Shown: piece by piece, positions 13,131 to 14,267 of the stretch | Layout: every line of letters starts with the position of its first letter | How positions within the stretch are numbered: position 1 is the stretch's first letter | Assembly (NCBI GenBank): GCA_019242465.1 | Contig: JAFAVL010000663.1 | Location: 1 to 14,267, forward strand | Direction of reading: 5' to 3' | DNA: 14,267 nucleotides | Source: Chroococcidiopsidaceae cyanobacterium CP_BM_RX_35 | Lineage (GTDB): Bacteria > Cyanobacteriota > Cyanobacteriia > Cyanobacteriales > Chroococcidiopsidaceae | Translations under genes and position numbers: made by a program | Notes under the pieces: model-generated | Database searches by the model: none | The model's input: the letters and a program-made list of their open reading frames with translations, nothing else | Told to the model about the DNA's origin: nothing

Positions 13131-14267
13131 ATGATTGACCCCAACGGTTCACCTGAAGTTAACCCCTCACTCTTAGAGATTTGGGGTGGCTCTCCTCTCA
13201 AAGGTCATGTGAAAATTAGCGGGGCAAAAAATTCAGCACTGGCAATTATCGCTGGAGCCTTACTGTGTTCTCAGGATTGTTACATTCGTAATGTTCCTTC
13301 ACTAGTTGATGTCAGGCGAATGAGCCAGCTCCTTCTCTCTTTGGGCGTGAAGCTAGAGCAGCACGGCGATATTCTAGAAATTGATGCAAGTGACGTTAGA
13401 CACTCCCAAGCTCCCTACGAACTGGTAAGTCAACTGCGAGCCAGTTTTTTTGTTATTGGTCCTCTCTTAGCCCGGTTAGGGATTGCTCAAGTACCACTCC
13501 CCGGCGGTTGCACAATTGGAGCTAGACCCGTTGATCTTCACGTCCGAGGTTTACAAGCAATGGGGGCTGACGTTCAGATTGAGCATGGAATGGTGCATGC
13601 CTATGTTAGTGATGGCAGTCGTAAGCTCAAAGGAGCGAAGATTTACCTAGACTACCCTAGTGTTGGTGCTACCGAAACCTTGATGATGGCGGCAACTTTG
13701 GCAGAAGGGGAAACGACGATAGAAAACGCTGCCCAAGAGCCAGAAGTGGTAGATTTAGCAAATTTCTGCCAGGCAATGGGGGCAAAAATTCGCGGTGCAG
13801 GAACTAATACGATTGCGATCGCTGGCGTCCCCAGCCTACATTCCACAGACTACAAAATTATTCCAGACCGAGTTGAGGCAGGGACATTTTTGGTGGCTGG
13901 GGCAATAACGCACTCAGAGCTGAGCCTAGCGCCAGTTGTGCCAGAACATTTGATGGCAGTTATTGCGAAGCTACAGGATATTGGAGTGCAGGTGATAGAT
14001 GAATCACCTAACAGCCTGCGAATTATTCCAGGGCAAAGTCTCACAGCAACAGATATTGAAACCTTACCCTACCCTGGCTTTCCCACAGATATGCAAGCAC
14101 AATTCATGACTTTGCTAACTCTCAGTAAGGGGGATAGCGTGATCACAGAAACGGTTTTTGAGAATCGGTTGCGTCATGTAGCAGAGTTGAATCGCATGGG
14201 GGCAGATATTCGAGTTAAAGGCAACCATGCGCTGATTCGTGGAGTACCAATGTTGTCGGGAGCGCCA
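13131..14267 (+). CDS. murA: UDP-N-acetylglucosamine 1-carboxyvinyltransferase, 3' end cut by window
   Basis: MurA joins enolpyruvate from PEP to the 3-OH of UDP-GlcNAc, the first committed step of peptidoglycan synthesis in the cytoplasm. Visible landmarks are Lys33-Asn34 in [10 protein letters not shown], the mobile loop with catalytic Cys127 in [15 protein letters not shown] (the fosfomycin-reactive cysteine), and Asp320 in [10 protein letters not shown], the likely general base. Late elements [10 protein letters not shown] and ELNRMGADI are present. 379 codons are seen; the family is usually about 420-450, so some 50-70 residues lie past the edge. The ATG at 13131 is chosen since the conserved core begins soon after it. 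In-frame ATG 13083 and GTG 13110 would add 16 or 7 residues with no better ribosome site. The cysteine means native fosfomycin sensitivity would be expected at the enzyme. Identification is firm. Confidence 0.95.
   Translation, partial: MIDPNGSPEVNPSLLEIWGGSPLKGHVKISGAKNSALAIIAGALLCSQDCYIRNVPSLVDVRRMSQLLLSLGVKLEQHGDILEIDASDVRHSQAPYELVSQLRASFFVIGPLLARLGIAQVPLPGGCTIGARPVDLHVRGLQAMGADVQIEHGMVHAYVSDGSRKLKGAKIYLDYPSVGATETLMMAATLAEGETTIENAAQEPEVVDLANFCQAMGAKIRGAGTNTIAIAGVPSLHSTDYKIIPDRVEAGTFLVAGAITHSELSLAPVVPEHLMAVIAKLQDIGVQVIDESPNSLRIIPGQSLTATDIETLPYPGFPTDMQAQFMTLLTLSKGDSVITETVFENRLRHVAELNRMGADIRVKGNHALIRGVPMLSGAP

Noticed and set aside
1..14267. CRISPR arrays, rRNA genes, transposase genes, phage genes
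   Set aside because: No regularly spaced repeats, rRNA signatures or DDE/recombinase motifs were found on either strand.

Overview
The window looks like chromosomal DNA from a cyanobacterium. The evidence is six copies of the HIP1 octamer GCGATCGC (830, 6851, 7777, 9908, 12036, 13815), a cyanobacterial-type LrtA/long HPF, a RND pump with a lipoprotein adaptor, C-rich/G-rich intergenic repeats of the sort common in filamentous and Chroococcidiopsis-like genomes, and a glutamine riboswitch of the glnA/Downstream-peptide class. Genus cannot be fixed from the sequence alone.

Layout. (1) 1-544, minus: 5' part of lrtA/hpf, divergent from lipB (723-1436, plus). (2) 1542-2282: a ferritin-like di-iron protein of unknown role. 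(3) 2283-3200: a decayed intergenic zone. It holds an inverted pair of G-rich repeats, a secreted S-layer-homology-type gene cut short by one of those repeats, and a roughly 265-bp segment with imperfect inverted ends. (4) 3201-11235: five tightly spaced genes on the plus strand that look like one operon. They are a lipoprotein periplasmic adaptor, an AcrB-type RND pump, a receiver-thioredoxin-fold-thioredoxin-reductase-like fusion, a UBP-type zinc finger protein and a DHA2-type 14-TM exporter. (5) 11236-11949: a regulatory and small-gene region with a glutamine riboswitch, a 56-residue ORF whose Shine-Dalgarno can pair with the riboswitch 3' edge, and an independent 53-residue ORF ending at a strong terminator. 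(6) 11984-12863, minus: a tRNA-Leu(CAG) followed 9 bases later by a SpoU/TrmH-family RNA methyltransferase, driven by a near-consensus promoter. (7) 13131-14267: murA, cut by the window edge.

How the genes fit together. The five-gene cluster joins two kinds of exporter to a predicted phosphorylation-controlled flavoprotein and a small zinc protein. The flavoprotein lacks the redox cysteine pair of true thioredoxin reductase, so it is better read as a sensor or an altered oxidoreductase than as a disulfide reductase. The riboswitch-small ORF unit is the clearest regulatory system: the nitrogen-status ligand glutamine would be read by the aptamer, and a 7-bp stem would mask or release the ribosome binding site of a short unrecognised protein. 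The remaining genes are housekeeping: ribosome hibernation, lipoate synthesis, RNA modification and peptidoglycan precursor synthesis.
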